From Micromonospora tarapacensis (GTDB taxonomy: Bacteria; Actinomycetota; Actinomycetes; Mycobacteriales; Micromonosporaceae), in contig NZ_JAHCDI010000004.1 in NCBI RefSeq assembly GCF_019697375.1, positions 1,103,324-1,167,323 on the forward strand: a DNA stretch of 64,000 nucleotides. The letters run 5' to 3'. Made by a program: the position numbers and the translations under genes. The notes beneath the pieces were generated by a model. It ran no database searches. It was not told where the DNA came from and was given only the letters and a program-made list of their open reading frames with translations. Shown here in pieces: positions 60,524 through 64,000 of this stretch; the stretch's first letter is position 1; each line of letters begins with the position of its first letter.

Positions 60524-62470
60524 TCAGGCACGCGCCGGCACGTCGGCCGGGTGCAGCACCGCCGCCAGTTCGGCGAGCGGGCGGAGGTTGAGGAAGTCCT
60601 CCAGGTGCAGGCCGTGCCAACCCTCCGCGGTGAGCCGGCGCAGGACCGCCGGAATCCGGTCCAGCCGTCCGCCGGTGAGCGCGTAGGGATCCTCCAGCAG
60701 CGCCCGCGGCGCCGCGTAGGCGCGGATCGCGGCCAGCAGCGCCCGCTCGCCGTCGGTGCGGGGCGGGCGGGGACGGGCCGGTGTCCCGCGACCGTCGGCA
60801 GCCGTTGCGGTCTGCCCGAACGCCGTCGGATCCATGGTCACCGCATAGCTGCGGGGGGCGATCGCGGCGGGGCAGGAATCGAGGCGCGCCATCAGCCAGC
60901 GGTGCAGCAGGACGGCGTCCAGGCCGGCGGTGCGGACCAGCACGTCGGCGTGGAGCGTGGCCCGACCCGCCTGGGTGACCAGCCGCACCGCGCACCGGGT
61001 CACGTCGGGATGCGTGGCGATCAGGTTCCGTACCGCTGCGGGTTTGATCCGGCAGCCGTCGGCCCACGCCCAGCCGTCGGGTGTCGGCGGCCGGGTGAGC
61101 CCGGCGAAGGCCGGTACGGTGCACAGGGTGAGTTCCCGCGCGGTGCCGGCCTGCTGGACCAGCAGACCCTCCAGTTGCCGGAGCAGGGCGGAGGTGGTGG
61201 CCCGGTCCCGGACCCGGCTCGGCACGTGCAGGGTCACCTCCCGGAGGTCGGGGCCGTACCCGGCGCTGAGCCGGATCCAGTTCTGCCAGGGTTCCTCGGC
61301 CTCGATCAGGCGGGTTTCGTCCAGCGCCCGGGTCAGCGTCGCGGCGTCGCACGGTTGCCGCCGGCCCGGCGTGGCGGTCGGCTGGTCGCTCACGACGAAG
61401 TTGAACTGCGGGATGAGGTCGCTGCTCGTGCCGCGTCGATGCTGCACCCGGATCCCCTCCAGCAACGTCTCGGTGTTGTCGCACTCCGCACGCTGGGTGG
61501 CCGTCAACTGCGCGCCGGCCGCCTGACGCAGCAACGACCCCACCGTGTCCGCCCAGTCGACCGCCACGCTCGCCAGCGCGGGCAGCACGGTGGAGGTCAC
61601 CGTGTCCCGGCGGCGGGCACTGAACCGGTTGTTGACCACCGTCGACACCCCGATCGTCGGGAACCCGGTGGTGGCGGACATGACGGCCGCGTACGCCCCG
61701 AGCAGGACCGCCGACGCGGGAACCCGGTACCGCTCGGCCAGGCAGTCGAGGGCCAGTGCGGCGGCGGGTGACCGCAGCCGGGCGACGTGCACGCTGTGCC
61801 GGTCGGTGTCGCGTCCCTCGCTGATTTCCGGGAAGAGGGTGTGCGGGATGGACACCATCTGCCGGCGCCAGTACGCCAGGCCCGCCTGGTTGCGCCGGGC
61901 ACCCGCCTCGGTCGACTGCTCCGCCACGAGTTCACGTGGCTGTCCGTGCCGGTCCCCGGCGCTGGTCGGCGCGGGGTCGAGGAGCGCGACGAGATCACGC
62001 CGGAGCACGTCCCCGCCCCACACGTCCGCGGCCACGTGGTCGAGGAGGACGAGCACGTCGAGCACGCGTTCCCCACGTGCGACGAGCACCGCCCGCGCGC
62101 AGGACCGGGTCACGTCGAACGGCGGGTACTCGGCGCCGACGATCTCCGCCACGCGCCGTTCCCGCTGTGCCGCGTCCGCGTCCGCCGGCAGCCGGACCAC
62201 CTCGTACTCCAGCGCCGGGTCGCCGATCCGCTGGAACGGCTCGCCGTCGGCGGCCACGAAATAGCGGGTACGCAGGGACTCGTGCCGGTCGCAGAGGCGG
62301 TGCAGCGCGCCGGTCGCCGTCGCCAGCGCGACACCGGGCTCGGCGAGCCCGACGCGGAAGCCGACGGGGTCGAAGGTGCGGCGGTCGGGGAACCGGTACT
62401 GGTCGAGCCAGGGCCAGGCCTGCCCCCAGCTCAGCGGGTACGTGGCTGCGGCACCGTCAGCCGTGGACAT
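60524..62470 (-). CDS. Condensation-like protein with A-C-subdomain and PCP remnants, 648 aa
   Basis: Seen: residues 1-430 follow a condensation-domain pattern ('YPLSWGQAWPWLDQYRFPD', 'LHRLCDRHESLRTRYFVAAD', 'VLVLLDHVAADVWGGDVLRR', 'IGVSTVVNNRFSARRRDTVT'). The HHxxxDG core is Asp-His-Val-Ala-Ala-Asp: first His lost, second His and Asp kept. Then comes a piece like the small C-terminal part of an A domain ('DGCRIKPAAVRNLIATHPDV', 'TRCAVRLV'), and finally a carrier-like helix bundle 'LTGGRLDRIPAVLRRL' with no Ser. The ATG at 62470 has AGGAGGTG upstream. It may be a condensation or transfer protein with vestigial or structural tails. Confidence 0.78.
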   Translation of the reverse strand: MSTADGAAATYPLSWGQAWPWLDQYRFPDRRTFDPVGFRVGLAEPGVALATATGALHRLCDRHESLRTRYFVAADGEPFQRIGDPALEYEVVRLPADADAAQRERRVAEIVGAEYPPFDVTRSCARAVLVARGERVLDVLVLLDHVAADVWGGDVLRRDLVALLDPAPTSAGDRHGQPRELVAEQSTEAGARRNQAGLAYWRRQMVSIPHTLFPEISEGRDTDRHSVHVARLRSPAAALALDCLAERYRVPASAVLLGAYAAVMSATTGFPTIGVSTVVNNRFSARRRDTVTSTVLPALASVAVDWADTVGSLLRQAAGAQLTATQRAECDNTETLLEGIRVQHRRGTSSDLIPQFNFVVSDQPTATPGRRQPCDAATLTRALDETRLIEAEEPWQNWIRLSAGYGPDLREVTLHVPSRVRDRATTSALLRQLEGLLVQQAGTARELTLCTVPAFAGLTRPPTPDGWAWADGCRIKPAAVRNLIATHPDVTRCAVRLVTQAGRATLHADVLVRTAGLDAVLLHRWLMARLDSCPAAIAPRSYAVTMDPTAFGQTATAADGRGTPARPRPPRTDGERALLAAIRAYAAPRALLEDPYALTGGRLDRIPAVLRRLTAEGWHGLHLEDFLNLRPLAELAAVLHPADVPARA

Positions 62471-62577
62471 GTCGGCACCTCCTGGTGTCTGGTGGCGCGG
62501 CTCGGGCGGCCCGGCCTGCGCGTGGTGCCCTCTTGATCCTCCTGGCCGTGCCCCGGGCCGGCCGTGCGGTGGGCCGC

Positions 62578-63591
62578 CTAGGCCGTGTCCTTGGCCTCCT
62601 GCTCCAGCAGTTCGGCGAAGGCGAGCCAACCCTCGGAGCACTGGCGCGCCAGCCGGGCCACGGAGTACGTGCAGTGTGGTGGCAGGGCCGCCGGCACCTG
62701 GTGCCACTCGGGCGCGTTGACCACCCGGAGGTTGAGCCAGCGCAGGAACTGACGGCCCGAGTCGGTGAAGCGCAGCGACGGATCCTGCTGCAGGCCACGC
62801 AGCAGGTCGTCGATGTTCGCGCCGACCCGCCTGATGGTCCGCGTCACCTGGCCGTCCACCGCCGCCGAGCGCCGTACCTCCAGCGTGGGATTCTCGCCGC
62901 GGTCGAGCCGGGCCCGCACGTCGCGGACCGTGGCCGGGGAGATGCCCGCCCGGCGCGCGGTCTCCCGCAGCGACGTCTGCGGATCGCGTCGGATGATCTC
63001 CGCCGCGATCCGGCGACCGTGATTGCTGTCCACCGGACGTGCCCTGCCGTCGCGGCCGATGCGGAACGGGGGTTGCTCCACGGTGGTGAGCGAGCGGCGG
63101 ATGGTGCCCACGGTCACCGGTGCCAGGCCGGTGACCTCCGCGATGGTGCGGTCGGACCATGAGCCGAACGCGCTGATGATCCGGCGCGCCGCCGCGGTGC
63201 GGTCGGCCAGGGAGAGCGGCAGGCCGTGCCCCGCGTTCGCGCGGACGGACTCCACGAACGCCTGCTCCTCCGTACCGTCGAAGAAGTGCACGTCGATCGT
63301 CCGCTGGCCGCGTAGCGCGGCGGCGTGGAGGCGGTGCATGCCGTCGATGACCCGCATGTGCGTCCGGTGCACGAGGATCGGGGGCAGGCGACCGTCGATC
63401 TCGGCCAGGAGCCGGACGTACGCGGAGTCCGAGCCGTCGAGCCGGGGCGAGTCGGCTGGCGCGAGGCGGTCCAGCGGGACGTGGACCGGGCGGGGCGACT
63501 GCCGCGGCCTCCCCGGTACGGCCAGGACGCGCAACTCGCGGGTGAGGGTCGGGACCATGCCCGATCCGTCACTGCCGTCGACCTCTCCCAT
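62578..63591 (-). CDS. StrR-type ParB-like transcriptional activator, 337 aa
   Basis: Pathway-specific activator of the StrR group (streptomycin, teicoplanin, spectinomycin relatives). Seen: ParB-like N-terminus ('LLAEIDGRLPPILVHRTHMR', 'VIDGMHRLHAAALRGQRTID', 'FFDGTEEQAFVESVRANAGH'), then HTH segments ('WSDRTIAEVTGLAPVTVGTI', 'TSLRETARRAGISPATVRDV') and a helical C-terminus. The start is an ATG at 63591; an ATG at 63558 is possible. It is transcribed toward the biosynthetic genes at the right end of the cluster. Known StrR proteins bind long inverted repeats; none was found by eye here. Confidence 0.9.
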   Translation of the reverse strand: MGEVDGSDGSGMVPTLTRELRVLAVPGRPRQSPRPVHVPLDRLAPADSPRLDGSDSAYVRLLAEIDGRLPPILVHRTHMRVIDGMHRLHAAALRGQRTIDVHFFDGTEEQAFVESVRANAGHGLPLSLADRTAAARRIISAFGSWSDRTIAEVTGLAPVTVGTIRRSLTTVEQPPFRIGRDGRARPVDSNHGRRIAAEIIRRDPQTSLRETARRAGISPATVRDVRARLDRGENPTLEVRRSAAVDGQVTRTIRRVGANIDDLLRGLQQDPSLRFTDSGRQFLRWLNLRVVNAPEWHQVPAALPPHCTYSVARLARQCSEGWLAFAELLEQEAKDTA

Positions 63592-63952
63592 GCCGCACCC
63601 CAGTTCACAAAAGCCCGATGAGCCGATGTACCGCTACCGTCCGATGCCGTGGTGGCGTCGTGTCCTTCGCCGCCCTACACCCGGGTCCCCGGACCGGTCA
63701 GCGGAAGGACCAAGGTCGATCTTTGGTCCCCGGGGCCGGACAGTCTGCGAACCCGGACGCCTCCGGACGGTGCCGCCTCCGTCACCGGCTGAAGCCGACA
63801 CCGGCCGCCGAGCCCGCCGGACGGCACCGGACAGGTCGACACGTACGGCCTCGACGTGGCCACATGCATCCGCGCGGATCCCCGGTGATGAGTTGTCGCG
63901 CCCGCACCCGTCACACCTACGACGGGGCAGTTCCAGACGGAAGGATGGCGTG
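63592..63952. other. Non-coding region upstream of the StrR-type gene
   Basis: 361 bp between divergent starts with no supported gene. It contains an inverted repeat, GGACCAA (63707-63713) and TTGGTCC (63723-63729), with a nine-base loop. This could be an operator or an attenuator; no promoter boxes are clear. Confidence 0.4.
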
Positions 63953-64000
63953 ATGAGGGCGGACACACGGCTGGAGGCGCTGGGTGTGAGCGGGCTGGGT
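63953..64000 (+). CDS. Start of a further gene, cut by window edge
   Basis: ATG at 63953 with GGAAGG about nine bases upstream; sixteen codons are visible (MRADTRLEALGVSGLG) before the window ends. Too short to identify. Its position, divergent from the StrR-type activator, suggests it may be another cluster gene. Confidence 0.4.
   Translation, partial: MRADTRLEALGVSGLG

Noticed and set aside
63634..63968. Small minus-strand frames at the right end
   Set aside because: No ribosome site or domain; they overlap the upstream region of the StrR-type gene.

Overview
The window is high-GC actinobacterial DNA. Gene content and codon use (DUF2786, XRE/DUF397 pairs, MbtH, a StrR-type activator, AfsR-like NB-ARC/TPR regulators) suggest a Micromonosporaceae or related filamentous actinomycete. 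Three blocks can be read. (1) 1-3225: a DUF2786 gene cut by the window edge, then the C-terminal two thirds of an HTH/NB-ARC/TPR regulator. (2) 3226-23147: a 19.9-kb integrative mobilizable element. (3) 23148-64000: the N-terminal part of the same regulator, then a large hybrid NRPS/carrier-protein biosynthetic gene cluster (BGC) that continues to the right edge.

The element has inserted itself, by a large serine recombinase, into the codon for the P-loop lysine of the regulator. Both halves of the target gene survive. Reading 23673->23146 and then 3226->1101 on the minus strand restores one gene of about 883 codons, apart from a separate one-base frameshift near 2714. The element encodes a serine integrase next to attL, MobC and a MOB-type relaxase behind a candidate oriT, a Replic_Relax-type protein, a VirD4/TraG-type coupling protein with a membrane partner, DUF2637 and other accessory proteins, and several XRE regulators. 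I see no VirB4-type ATPase, so it looks mobilizable rather than fully self-transmissible. Its cargo is a three-gene RiPP operon (precursor, ATP-grasp ligase, protein-isoaspartate-type methyltransferase), i.e. a graspetide locus of the kind expected to make ester/amide rings plus aspartimide.

The BGC (about 24-63.6 kb) combines several ways to build and load unusual amino acids. There is a SbnA/SbnB pair for 2,3-diaminopropionate and an ornithine-carbamoyltransferase relative with an altered substrate motif, which could make ureidoalanine. An ACP, ATP-grasp ligase and PLP decarboxylase resemble BtrI/BtrJ/BtrK. Two acyl-CoA-dehydrogenase-type proteins, an active KAS-III and a Cys-less KAS-III-like partner follow, with an AcpS-type phosphopantetheinyl transferase and a clavaminate-synthase-like dioxygenase. 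The assembly line is split: NRPS-1 (A-PCP-C-PCP), a mostly A-only NRPS-2, NRPS-3 (C-PCP-C-degenerate A-PCP), free-standing condensation proteins, MbtH, a type II thioesterase and a PCP fused to a thioesterase that has lost its serine. The plus-strand operon also has a seryl-tRNA-synthetase-like amino acid:carrier-protein ligase, an ACP, a KAS-II and a KSbeta-like partner, and a glycosyltransferase. Two ABC exporters, an HTH/NB-ARC regulator and a StrR-type activator complete it.

Ten genes outside the element are broken by an apparent loss of exactly one base, mostly in G/C runs, and every one becomes divisible by three when one base is restored. This strongly suggests sequencing or assembly indels rather than decay, so these genes are given as single features with the frameshift noted.
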